A stretch of 64,000 bases of DNA from Nilaparvata lugens (Eukaryota; Arthropoda; Insecta; Hemiptera; Delphacidae). The translations under genes were made by a program, and so were the position numbers. This document shows positions 1 through 12,200 of this stretch, one piece after another. Within the stretch, counting starts at the first letter, position 1, and each line of letters opens with the position of its first letter. The notes beneath the pieces are model-generated. The model made no database searches, was not told where the DNA came from, and was given only the letters and a program-made list of their open reading frames with translations. The stretch is from positions 24,873,872 through 24,937,871 of the forward strand of contig NC_052506.1 in the NCBI RefSeq assembly GCF_014356525.2, written 5' to 3'.

Positions 1-830
1 TGTCAGCGCTCCACTTGCTGCCAGCGACGGCGTGACGTCAGCGGATGCTGGCCCAGCCATTGGCCCTGACCTGGAGATAGCGCCTGAGGAGGAACAGTTT
101 GCTGCCCTCCTAGACGTTCATCCACTTCCCGGATTAGACACCATTGCTGTGGGGGACATTCCTGTGTCCCATCCAGCACAGCAACTCCCGAACAATGACC
201 ATACTTCGGTTCCCTGGACCCTTTCAGTTGAAACCATTGATACCGGATTTGACGAATTCCCTCCCCTTCCTGTCCCTCATCACCCTCCTCATCCTGTGTG
301 GCAACGGCCAACGGAGCGTAAGTTCCCAGAGTTGGCTGAGCCGCTTGCTCAACACCACATCCGCCCGGTACAGTATCCGCTCCTGAATGCAGAAGACATT
401 CGCACTGCCATCCTCCAGAAACTCAACGCCCAGATTTTTGAGCTCGAGCAGATGGAGGTCTGGGGTGCACCTATCCTGGCTTGCTCTATATTTGAGCTTC
501 TCATCAGAAACAACGATGAGGCATTCTCACTGCTATGCAATGGGCGGATGCTGTGATGCCAGAGCTGGCGCGTGCTACCATAGCGACCACGGGGCGCAAT
601 CGACCCCAACCATCATCTGGGGCCAAAAACGAAAGCGGACAACAAGGGCCTCCAGGCATGCTGCATATTTCGCAGCCGTCCAGGAGGCATGGAAGAAGGC
701 ACGCTCCAGGACAGTCAAGGAGCTGTTGTCCGGTGAGGAGATAATGTGCGTGGCTGTCCTGCCAGCCGAGGCTCTGAAGACATCGTTTTTGTCAAAGGAG
801 ATTTCAAATTCAAATTTCAAATTTATTTCT
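1..830 (+). pseudogene. R2/NeSL-like LINE, N-terminal ORF remnant
   Basis: A GC-richer block that stands out from its AT-rich surroundings. One frame is open over 32-556 (about 174 codons). After a frame change around 545-600, another frame carries a basic segment at 625-770 with KRKRTTRASRH and YFAAVQEAWKKARSR. That arginine/lysine-rich pattern is typical of the linker ahead of the reverse transcriptase in R2/R4/NeSL-type LINE proteins. The frame change and the absence of a start and of zinc fingers show a broken copy that continues off the left edge. Assignment to the R2-like group rests on recognition of this pattern plus the RT start at 1.02-1.31 kb. Confidence 0.5.
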
Positions 831-1019
831 CAAAAAACATACACAATTTTTATAATAATATAATATTATAACATCTAAAAATAATACATGAAAAATACTA
901 TTAAATATATATAAAATGATATCAAAACTGCAGTATATTTTTTTATGTCCATCTATGTTTAAGGAGTAGCCTACAAGGTAAAACCTGTGCGTAGACCTAA
1001 GTTGCAGTAGGATATTTAT
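831..1019. other. AT-rich spacer splitting the LINE remnant
   Basis: Very AT-rich sequence with no coding potential between the two LINE pieces. It may be an insertion or decayed element sequence. Confidence 0.4.
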
Positions 1020-1310
1020 TCAATGTGTAGCTTCTGGGAGCCCATGTTCACCAATCAGTCCTGTGAGGTGGACGTCTCCCAGGTTGCTCCTACTCGCCCC
1101 AATTTGTGGCCCATGACGGCGATGGAGATCCGGGCGAGTGTGGTGCCTGCAACATCAGCAGCAGGACCGGACAGAATATGTGGGCAGCCTGTCCGGCAGT
1201 TGTTAAGGCGGCTCTGTTTAACATCCTCTTGTTCCTGCAGGCAGCGCCAGTACAGTTGGTGGAGGCGTACACAATATTTGTACCTAAGAAGGGCGAACCG
1301 GCCTTTTGAT
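1020..1310 (+). pseudogene. R2/NeSL-like LINE reverse transcriptase start, frameshifted
   Basis: Two overlapping frames together resemble the beginning of a LINE reverse transcriptase: PMTAMEIRASV and AAGPD in one frame, then LFNILLF and YTIFVPKKGEPA in another. The family usually has a xxEI...GPDG start, followed by an ...IPKKxG motif about 55 residues later, as here. The frameshift between the halves and loss of everything after the PKKGEP motif mark it as dead. It is probably the same insertion as the ORF fragment at 1-830. Confidence 0.55.
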
Positions 1311-1589
1311 CAGGCTTACTTCTTACATAAACATTGCATCACAAATTGAATAAATGTGATTTAATTATAATTATTTGATCAACAAAAATTAGAATAGGTA
1401 GGCCTTTCACCATCCTTTGTGATCTTCATATCCGTGTATTTCCTATCCCTTAACATGTATGTATAAACCAGTTCTTTATTTATTATATTGTTGCAGACGT
1501 ATGTGGGACTGTACCACTATTTATCTTAGAGAATCATACTAATAAGAAATATATAAACTTATCTATTTATTTTTGTTGATGGAGAAAAA

Positions 1590-2100
1590 AATGAATTGAC
1601 CTGAAGAAGTCCATCAGGAAAATCTAGAGGACTTATCCTTGATAAGAAATGCACACATTTTGGACCACGATTATGCTTTGCCTGTTGGAAAATCATGTGT
1701 CAAGAAGAAGTCAATAAATACCGGACAAACAATCGAAATCAGTTATGATAATAATGTGTTTGTGGAAAACAACATTCGTCAAGAAAGTACAGTAAGTAGT
1801 TGACATTGGAAGTTTTAATGTACAGCACAATAACACATCAATGGAAATTCCTAGTGGTGGGTGACGTCAATGAGGGACTAGACATGCCACTAAAAAATCT
1901 TTCAACAGGTGAAAACCCTGTTTTACCTGTCATGCAAAAATAATAAAACGGAAGGGCAGAGCAAAGGGTGCTGATATTACTGTCATAGGGTTTCCGAGAA
2001 AGAAATGGAAATCAAACAGAATGGTTCCGTTTGAAAGAAGGAACATTAGGGATCGAAAGATGTTGATGCTTCAGTGGTTTGTCTCATGAGATAGAGCCTA
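1590..2100 (+). pseudogene. Degraded coding-like stretches, unknown (possible transposon)
   Basis: Two short open segments lie here: about 1600-1803 (PEEVHQENLEDLS..., ends at TGA) and about 1941-2090, containing KRKGRAKGADITVIGFPRKK followed by VPFERRNIRDRK. The basic lysine/arginine-rich second piece looks like part of a transposon-encoded protein, but I cannot name a family. No splice structure links the two pieces. Confidence 0.3.
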
Positions 2101-2404
2101 ACTTCCACTTAGACGGACAAGCTGTTGAAGAACATGAAGTTGAAATGGATGAAAATAAGGTGAGCTCTGGATGTTTGGACAGTAGATGAAGAAACTTATG
2201 ATAAGATGAAAACACAAAAGGCTAACTAAAAAAATAAAGAACAATATTTATGGCATAAATAAAAATGACTCAAGCCTCCCACTTCTCCCCTATTACACAT
2301 AATTTAATAATTCAATATATTTTTCACATATTGTTTGTGAACTTGTGTTATTTCATTATTTCTTTTCACCAATAATTATGATCTAAATAAAATAACATGT
2401 TCTT

Positions 2405-2632
2405 GAAAAAATGTGTTGATTTTATTGACCCACCTCAAAGTAACAGCCAACATCTGAATTGGTTGAATACATTCCCTCAAGAAGGTATTTTGGCGTTGAA
2501 GACAGTCCTTCAACTTCATGTGTAATTCATCGAATGATTTTTTATACATCCTGAAGTAATTGAAAAATTTATTTTCTTGCTCTCTCAGCTTGGGGAAAAT
2601 AGTATAGAATGCTCCAAATTTCAGCCTTGAAG
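2405..2632 (-). pseudogene. PIF/Harbinger transposase N-terminal remnant
   Basis: On the minus strand a frame of about 75 codons reads KFGAFYTIFPKLREQE, then FFNYFRMYKKSFDELHMKL, then CIQPIQMLAVTLR. This matches the N-terminal region of HARBI1-type transposases (conserved F-x-YFRM-x-x-x-x-FDEL, then a P-x-x-x-L-x-x-TLR segment). The frame degenerates after TLR, and the DDE catalytic part is not visible nearby. It is therefore a fragment. PIF/Harbinger-type MITEs with 3-bp TAA/TTA target duplications occur elsewhere in the window (19.6 kb, 63.1 kb). Confidence 0.6.
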
Positions 2633-2916
2633 CGATGAGGGGGTGAGCTCAATGTATTCGCCTCTTTCACTGTTTTATTCTTCTATGAAGAATCCACATG
2701 GTGATAACTTGTTCCCTCTCCATCGAGGGGCTCATATTTACTATGCGAGGTGCTACTGAAGTATGTGCTTATGTTAATGAATACCAGATAGTATGAGCAC
2801 CAGCATGAATTGTAAAAACCAAACACAGCTGTGTTTGAGAAGAAAATATAAAAACTAATGTGAACCATACGAATTAAAACCTGATGTGTAGTCTGGGCGA
2901 AAATGCAGGAGAAAAT

Positions 2917-3399
2917 CCACGAAAAGCAACCCACGCCGTAGGATGTTTTGTAAACCATTGCTAGGCTTCTTCAGACATCTATGTAATGATAATAATACAT
3001 GTAATGAATGATCCACTTGTCAGCTGATTGATTATGAACAATTCATTAGCTGTTACTGGTTATTCATCTTGTTTTCACTATTATTATTACTATTAAATTT
3101 TGTAAAACTTTAAAGTGAAAAAACACTCACAGTCTTTGATGTGGCGACGTCCGTTTCGTGCTGGTATTGCAATATTGCAATAATCGCCACATCAAAGAAT
3201 GTGAGTGTTTTTTCACTTTAAAGTTTTACAAAATTTAATAGTAATTCATTAGCAATGGTTTCACACGCCGTGCGATGTTTTGTTAACCATTGCTATAGAA
3301 TATTCATAATCAATCAGCTGACAAGTGGATTATTCATTGCATGATGTCTAGAAAAGCATAGCAACGGTTTACAAAACATGGCGTGGGTTGCTTTTCGTG
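2917..3399. repeat. Nested fold-back (inverted-repeat) element
   Basis: Outer arms 2917-2963 and 3359-3399 are reverse complements around the shared string AAAAGCAACCCACGCC. Middle arms 3007-3045 and 3298-3341 share CCACTTGTCAGCTGATTGA. The whole forms a cruciform-capable element with a second palindrome inserted in its centre. It has no coding capacity and is best read as a fold-back MITE. Confidence 0.65.
3086..3245. repeat. Inner inverted repeat with ~62-bp arms
   Basis: Left arm 3086-3148 and right arm 3184-3245 are nearly perfect reverse complements (TTAAATTTTGTAAAACTTTA...). The loop of about 35 nt contains ATTGCAATATTGCAAT. It sits at the centre of the 2917-3399 fold-back, so it is probably a separate, later insertion. 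Confidence 0.7.
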
Positions 3400-3459
3400 T
3401 ATTAACGTGGGTCTACTTTGCGGTTGGCCTAAAGCACTCCGTGGTCCTTTTTGGGAGAA

Positions 3460-5215
3460 AGCCATGGAAGATGTCTCAATTTCTTCGTTAGGTCTAGCAT
3501 TATAAGGATCGTGGTGATGATAAGTTGAATCAAACACGTCGAAAACAAGATGGCCGCCATAAATTTCAGTGTTTTGCTGTATCGCTTGTATTTTAATAAC
3601 CGTTCAAGATATTCAACCGTTTTTTAGACGAAAATATTTTAAACATCTTTCTCTACAAATTTTGTTTCATAAAATTTTCCTCTAAAACGCTTTATTTTTT
3701 AGTTATAACCTTCAAAAGCCCAAAAAACGTTTTTCAAATTTCATTCCATTATAACTCTTTTGTGCAGGAGATACAGAGACAATTTAAATCTAAGAATAAA
3801 CCAAACTACGATGTTTGAGAGATTCGTCTCATTTCGACCACTCTTTTCATGTTTTATTCAACTTTAAAAACTTGAAACATACATTTTTCGGGGCCAATAT
3901 TTCACTTTCCACCCTGTAAATGTATTCGCAGTAGACATACACTAATGTTATTGGTACAGTGTTTTAGAATGTTTCCAAAGTTTTAAAATGACATCTGGTT
4001 GGAGGCTGTAAGTATTCCACGTCTTCACATATTCCACGGCTGGAGCGTCATCGGAAAAATAGAAAAGTTTCCAAGAGTTTGAAGTTATATTGGCTGAATT
4101 GATCCGATATCCTCGACATTATTAGAATTACAGACGATTTCTTGAAAATTGACATATATTTGCCGCCATCTTGTTTTTTATGATGACAAACATTATTGAG
4201 ATAGCCATCATGGTTAATCTGTTTCTACATATAATTACAAAGAGATTGATACCATTCCCAAGTCTGTACCTTCAAGGAGTCATGAGTTACACAGTTTTCT
4301 AATTGTTGGGATTGGCATTTAATGGAAAAAGCGTGTTTTCCGCTGCAAACAGTACTTTTCTCTCTTTTTCCAATGACGCTCCTGCCGTGGAAAAGGGACA
4401 TACAGCCTCCAACCAGATGTCATTTTTAAACGTTGGAAATATTCTAAAACACTGTACCGGTAACATTAATGTATGTTTAAAGTTTTTGAGGTTGAATAAA
4501 ATATGAAAGAGTGGTCGAAATGAGACGATTCTCTCGAACATCATAGTTTGTTTAATTCTCAACACTTTGGTAATGAAACCAACCCGATATCTCTTACAGT
4601 AACTGAATAGCAAGTTATATGAAAATTTCTTTCAATAATGACCACCATCTTTAATTTTTCTATGATGTCGAATATTTTCGATGTTTCCATCATCAATATT
4701 CTTATTCGGCTTGTAACGAAGAGATTGAGATCATTTGCAAGTCTCTATCTTGAAGTATTTTATAGTCATAGCATGTTACCTCATGCGTATGGAAAAATGC
4801 ACCAAAAATCATGCAGGGTTTTCTTTGGAGGGCGCTGGAGAACTCATTTTTTGACGTAAAGCACATGAAGACATATCGTTCGAAAGTTGATAAAACGCTT
4901 CAAATTTCATAGATTCAAATTTTCTCTGTTTCACTTGCACAAAAAAAGTTATAATAGAATGAAATTTGAAAAAAATGTAGAAAAAAGTATTGAGAGGAAA
5001 ATTTTATCAAACAGAAATTGTAAAGAAAGATTTTTAAAATATTTTCGTCTGAAAAAACGGTTCAATTTCTTGAACGGTTATTAAAATACAAGCGCTATAG
5101 CAAAACCCTGAAAATTTTGGCGGCCATCTTGTTTCCGAGGTGTTTGCCTGTGATTTCGACTTATCATCACCACGATCTTTATAATGCTAGTCCTAACGAA
5201 GAAATTGGCCCGGAC
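3460..5215. repeat. Large ~1.75-kb long-inverted-repeat element
   Basis: Outer arms about 3466-3690 and 4985-5212 are inverted (ATTTCTTCGTTAGG...GATCGTGGTGATGATAA, then the AAGATGGCCGCC block, then TTTTAATAACCGTTCAAG). Inner arms about 3785-4060 and 4330-4600 are also inverted (ACATCTGGTTGGAGGCTGTA; GGTCGAAATGAGACGA). The centre additionally contains a directly repeated stretch (about 4150-4300 versus 4640-4790). Arms differ by scattered substitutions, so the element is not recent. No credible ORF was found. Confidence 0.7.
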
Positions 5216-5289
5216 TAATGTATGAAAGTCGCATTCGTTTCGGCTAAGAACCGAAATCGATTTGAACCTAATGAAACCGTGTGTGAAGC

Positions 5290-5830
5290 TAGTCTTACCC
5301 ATCTCTGGTCTCTTGGTTTTTTCTTTTTGCCCCTCCGAAACTTTGCATGGTTAAAAGCCTCGTCTCTCTCAAGAAGTTTTGCCTGATGGCCGCCCTTCTT
5401 TGAGCAGTGGTGAGGTTTTGTCTCTCCACCTGCAAACTGCACCTGCAAAGAGCAACTGGATGCAAGTTGCTCTATTGCATCCTCAGGAATACCTGCAGAT
5501 TCTTGCTTATCTGGACTTCTGAGAAACTCATCCTCCCTCTCCTGTTGGGATGGTGTGATTGAGCTTACTTCATCCATGTCGTGATTAGTAGCCGCCTTCT
5601 CAATGTTGATAGCCTCTATATAAGAGTGCAACAGAACCTCCTGTGTTCCTGAGGCACCTGCCCTGATGGGGTGGATCCCGATGGGTTTGAAGGCAAGGTA
5701 ACTTCTGGAGTTGCCTTGGGGTTTGGTTTGTTCATGTGGCTCCCACGAACAGCTAGGAAAGTGGAGTCAACCCAGACAGAGCTTCGCATGTCCAGGCACG
5801 GCTAAATACTACAGGAGGGCGCCTGGTATC
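5290..5830 (-). repeat. Dispersed LINE-associated repeat (copy 1)
   Basis: Reverse complement of the repeat at about 49.95-50.62 kb. Shared landmarks are AGTTTCGGAGGGGCAAAAAG, AGACCAGAGATGGGT and CAACTCCAGAAGTTGCCTTG. A 138-codon minus-strand frame (5215-5631) runs through it but has no recognisable domain. The composition and repetition suggest the 5' part of a non-LTR element rather than a host gene. Confidence 0.55.
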
Positions 5831-6210
5831 CTGCAGGCACCGTTAGAGAGTTAGATACACCATATAAAAGCACCATCCATCAGCACGGTCCACATCACAC
5901 CTTGGGTTGGCCCAAGAAGTAAGAATACGGCGAAGGATGGCCTACATTTGGCCCAGGGCATTTGGGGCATGCTCAAATGTGCCATTCCAGAAATGAAAAG
6001 TTTCAAAACATACTAAGAAGAAGAAGGGTTTTGAAAAGGTCATGTTTTATAGCTAAAACTATTCGAAATTGGCTCTTTTATGAATCAATACCCATTCGTT
6101 ATTTTTTATTCACCTATGAAATGTGTTCAATAATTTATGCTCACCCTGTAATATAATATCAGATGAATAGACTTTTCAACTTCAACATATTTGTTTTGTT
6201 TGAATTTGAG

Positions 6211-9200
6211 GCCGGTGACATCAGCCGATGTGCTGTCGATTGAGAAGCGTCTGCTGCAAACGATGGACATGATCATAGTGAAGAAGAAGAGGATCGCCCT
6301 GGCAAAACGGGCCGCCAACAGCCGGGCGGGAGGACAGGGCATTTGGGGCATGCTCAAAACGGTCGCTGTCAACACCAGCTCTTCCGAAAGTATCCTTTCG
6401 CAAAATAAAATTCATTTGTCACAAAAAACCATGTCCGTGATTGAATTCACTCGTAACTATCCTGTTTCATGCAAATATTGCTTCATTTATTCATTTATCT
6501 CTGTATTTTAAAAGTATATCTGCATCTATATAAATAAAAATCGAGCCCCAAATTTTGACATTCAATAATTTTTTTTATGAGTCCGAATTTGATGATTTTT
6601 TTAGTTGAGTATGTTATGTCCAGGAGCAGGTTTATGGCCTATTAAATTTATTATCTGACTTCAGTACTTTCCTACGGTCCTTCAAAGTTTATATGTAATC
6701 CTTAAGGCAAAATATTTGTTTGCTGGCCACACACAGAAATAAAAATCAGCTGTTTATAATCATTGTTTGTAACCTAATCATTGCGTCATCCAACAGCCAT
6801 CGGTAGACCTGCTTTTCTATTTTTTTCCACTGATATACAAAATTTTAATTCTAATAACAATGCCGCGGTACGAACGACGTCCAAACTTGGGTCGTAGAAC
6901 TCGAAATGCTGTAAATTTAGAATATGCACGGGAAAATCAGCAGCAAGGAGATATACCATTCAATTCCCCAGCAAGCTGCATTCAACTATATCTAAAAATA
7001 CGAACTGCTGCACAACTAACTAAGCACATAGGAAGTCCATATTGAGATATAAATGTAAATACTGATTGTTGGATAGTTTTCATAAAAATATAGTGCATCA
7101 GATTAAGCTAAGCACACCGGAGGAGGCGCAGCTTGGTGATACAAAGTGTTGATCTTATCACACCGTTCCACGCCATGCCCGATTCAGTGTGTGTGAGTTC
7201 TTCCATTCAAACCGATAAGCAAGAAGCACCTGGATGCAAAATGCCGCATCGCGCCTCCTCAGGTGTGCATCCAGCTAAAGTTTGTCATGAGATGCATTAA
7301 CTATTTGGCGGTACGAAGTTCGCCGGGCCAGCTAGTATTAATATACAAATGTATATGCCTCTGTATACTTATTCTGTATCTCTGTGTAGTACAAAAACCC
7401 TATTGACACCCACTAAGGCCGTAATTAGTTCAATTCACATCATGCTGTGATACTTTGTGTTACTCTGCTGGAGTGATCATCTTTATTCTTTATTGATTCA
7501 TACAATAAAATCTGTCTATCTTCTATCTTCTTCTCATAAATAAGGAAAGAAATTATCTTAAAATATAAGTACGTGATTGTAAACTGATTAACTTACAATT
7601 TTACATTAAGAAGCTCTAATATTATAATGGTTCTGAATTTACCATGGATAGTTATAATTATGCCTATTTTCATTTTTTTTAATCAATTAATTTAGATTTG
7701 AAAATAAAACAAATATATTCAATTTTTGATTCAAAGTTTACGCAACGATAAAAGCACAACCAAGCAAAGCTTTCTCCAAGTAATTCAGTGGCGTTATTGG
7801 TAGCACGTGCGACCAATGAATCAAAAGTTGAAACTGAATTATTTTTTTTTTTTTGCTGAGAATTTTCAACGTTTGATTAAGCATATCTGAAATTTTGACA
7901 AAGTAATAAATAATCATTCTATGTTTCCTGGACATAAGAAGATTGTATTTTACAACACAAAATTTTATCCAGTGCACAGCACGGGTTATCTGCTAGTAAC
8001 ATATAAGTGTTTGTTTACTTATAGGATATAAGTACTCAGCTACAATAAAATGTATGTATGTTTCGGCCAATTTCTAATTTTTTGTAATTAGTTATTTAAA
8101 TTTTTTACCTTAGCTCATACTTGATCAATATAGTATTATTTCATTATTATCAAACTTAATAACACTGCGCTTTTGTTTTTCTAAATCATGTTTTATTATT
8201 GTTCACTCATGAATATACACTTGTACCGCAATGGCCGTATAATACTTTTCTCAAGTTTTTAAAATAGCAACTATATAGTATTTAATTTATGTAACTAAGA
8301 TTCATGACACTGGCAGCGCCTATACACAATTGCTGCCACTTCAATTCTAAGAGAGAGATTCTTTGTAAAATATTCTGTTTTGCAAAAGGAGAATAAATTT
8401 CATTTTAATTTAATATGACATTGGGTATTGTGGCGGCAAGGCAGAACATCCTCACAGGATCTCGCTGTCAAAAAAGCCATAAGCACAATCTAAGGTTTGC
8501 AAAGTCTATAATACCTTGTGATGCATAGAATGCAATTTTCCTACTGAAATGTTGGCTCAGACATCTGGCAGTTGAAGCAGGAAATCTCGGCGCTCGAATT
8601 GCTGAGTAGGCAGTTGTTCCTGGAGGCACACGACACGCGAACCATGCGCGAACGATTGGAGTGGGCGCGTACTTGGCGCGGAAAGTACTTCAATGTGCTC
8701 GGATGCTTCTTCAGTATCTATTGCATTTGGAAAATATTCATTGTAAGTACTTCCATGTAACAGACTTCAATGTCATGTTGTCCATAGTGAAGTCCACATT
8801 ATAATGGCAATGGAGAAAGATAGGAGAACAGCGTTGCCGATTTTCTGCCTTGATATTGCCTTCTGTAGAGGATAGCCAATACCATATCTGATGTAAATGT
8901 AATACTGTTCTTTCTTGTTTAAGATAGTCAATTATATTTCATCCGTCGAGAAAATTATACTATATTTTTAATGTTACTTTTTCATAATTGAGATTAATGT
9001 TTTGTTAACTAATTATATTATATTTGTTCATTGTTTAAAAACGATCTGGCAATGTTGCGGAGTTAGAGAAGTATAGCGCTTTCTGCTTTGCCGAATGATA
9101 GACAAGAATAGCAACACCAATGTTAATCAAATACTGCAATTATTGTAATGTGGAACCCATTAGAAGCAATACCTTATCAGTGTGAACACTGCCCCAAGTT

Positions 9201-12200
9201 TGATTCCCTATTACTTTGATTTCCTTACAATAGTTCAAATCAAATGCTTCCATTATAACGTGGACCCTACTGTAGTAATAAATTATTATTCTTTGTAATT
9301 AATCTCTCAATTGACCCTTCATTGAAATACTTGAAAGAAAAAGTTTAAATATATATTTGGGACTCAAAATTGGACAGAAATTAATAAATCAGAAACATGA
9401 CCTATTTTTGGACTATTTGTCCAATATTTGAAAAATGAACAGTTTTGGGTTTCAAGCTTGTTTTTCCTCTTCTAATCATTAATAATGAGTCATGAATTAT
9501 ATTATATCTATGAATGTATAAATAAATAAAAATTGAGTTATTTTATGATTGCAGTCAGCGTTCAACATAGTGTTCGACCGGGTGGGTAAGATAGACCCAG
9601 TGACCCGCGGCATGGAGATCGCCGTTCATTGGATTGGCTTCAACATCGACGTGGCCTTCTGGTCGCAACACGTGTCGTTCTTCCTTGTCGGTTGCATTGT
9701 GATCACCTCAATCAGGGGTCTGCTGCTCACTCTTACCAAGGTCCGTTGCGAATCTCTTCAGTCTCACATAACAAACATGATATTCGTTGATGAAAATTGA
9801 AAACCTATTCTCTTTTAGTATTAATATAAGTAGGATAAACACATCACGATTAATTCAATAGATGACAATATGTACAATGAATACAGTAATAGCCAAGCCA
9901 TACCAAACTAGTCGGAAACACAGTCATAGTAGTTTATCCAAAGGTTTTAATAAGGGTCTTCAACACACGAATACAGTGAAACAAGTGAGCGAGCTGAACA
10001 TTGAAAACCTGATAAACTGAGGTAAAAACGAAATTTGGACTTGAACTTTCAACAGTAAAAACATAACCTTTTTTTGTCATGCTATCAAAATTTGTGAGTA
10101 GAATTTGGGCCAAGCCTGTTGTTCTTTCCCTATCATATTCATAATAAATTATCTGTAATTGTATCCGCAAATGAATAGATAAATAAATTATGTATTGAAA
10201 ACTTAATGAATTAGTAACTTGACGAAATAAGAGCTAGAAAAACTGAAAACTTAACGAATTGAATACTTGACATACTGAAAACTTGACGAATTGAAAACTT
10301 GCCAAATTGAATACTTGATTTATTAAAAACTTTACAAATTGAAACCTGCTGCTAGTTTGTGTTTTAATGTTGATGCCACCAACATTGGAAACCGTAACAT
10401 AATGTTCACATTATAGTATAGTATTGAAAATGCATTGCGAAAACACCCCTTCTATGTTATTGATTGTGATGCTCACATTATAACATGGTCGTAAATAAAA
10501 GTAGTCACAGTATTGTTATCATATTCCCTCTATTTCGATACAAGATTGACGTATTAAACGCTCATCTTGATCAGATCTCAAATCTTGGCCTAAATACGTA
10601 AATTGGCAAACAATGAACTGTGTACAATTAGCTCAACAGGTTTTCAATCTTATTCCAACTTTAGTACGCTCCTCCAATCGAATTCGGCAGTTGAAACAAT
10701 CTAACTAATTAATCATGGTTAACTGATCATTACATTAGATGCGTGTATGTTCAAGTGCACGTCACATCATGCATGAGCCGAGTAACAAAATGTTGAAAGG
10801 GTCATTGAGAGACAGTTGCTCACACTGAACGCAACCAGCAAGTGCACGCGTTCAGTGTGAGTGTTCCTATTGCTCTTTCCACATTTTGTTTCTCATCTGC
10901 ACGATTGGTCTTGCATGACTACGCGTGCATTTGCACGTATACGCATTCAATGTGATCATACTCTAACATCAGTCAACAAGGAGTGTTTTGTACTTTATTC
11001 AAACTAAAACATTTTCTCAAGCATTCCTTGATTCAAATTATAATTGACCGAGCGAAGTGAGGTCTAAGATTCAAGTCGACGGTTTGGCATTTCTCTTATG
11101 ATTAAATGTTTATATGTTGCGCATTTACGGCGAAACGCGGTAATAGATTTTCATGAAATTTGACAGGTATGTTCCTTTTTTAATTGCGCGTCGACGTATA
11201 TACAAGGGTTTTGGAAAGTTTGCATTTCAAGGATAATATAAAAGGAAAAAGGAGCCTCCTTCATACGCCAATATTAGAGTAAAATCAGACTATAGGATTA
11301 TTCATCATAAATCAGCTGACAAGTGATTACACAGATGTGTGGAGAAGCCAGTCTATTGCTGTATTTCCATAAGGTCTATAGTTTCAATCGGGTACTTGCG
11401 GATGAGAAAACTGCGTGAGGTCTACTGTTCACAGAACTACTAGTAATCATAGAGTGATGGCTAACGTAAAATTGAATAGAATAATATTCCACTATTAACA
11501 TGATGATAAATTATTGCTCTACGTGTTTATACTCTATATTACAACTTTGTTATTTATGTATCCATCACTCCTGTTCTTATTATCATGTATTTTATCTAAT
11601 TATATTATTTATTTTTCACTGGCAAATACTATTCCACTTCACAGTACAATGTTCAAATTAACAAATATTTTTTTTATGTTCTGTTACAGTTTTTCTATGC
11701 GATATCAAGCAGTAAATCCTCTAACATAATCGTGTTAGTACTGGCTCAAATAATGGTGAGTAAATAGTAATATATCGACCATTCATTTCAGTGCTTGGAC
11801 TCAGTGTCCGGGCTGATAAGCTATCGTTCAGATAAGAGTAAGCTATCGTTCAGATAAGAGTAAGCTATCGTTCAGATAAGAGTAAGCTATCGTTCAGATA
11901 AGAGTAAGCTGTCGTTCAGATAAGAGTAAGCTATCGTCCAGATAAGAGTAAGCTATCGTTCAGATAAGAGTAAGCTGTCGTTCAGATAAGAGTAAGCTAT
12001 CGTCCAGATAAGAGTAAGCTATCGTTCAGATAAGAGTAAGCTATCGTTCAGATAAGAGTAAGCTATCGTTCAGATAAGAGTAAGCTGTCGTTCAGATAAG
12101 AGTAAGCTATCGTCCAGATAAGAGTAAGGTATCGTTCAGATAAGAGCAAGCTGTCGTTCAGAAGAGTAAGCTATCGTTAGATAAGAGTAAGCTATCGTTC

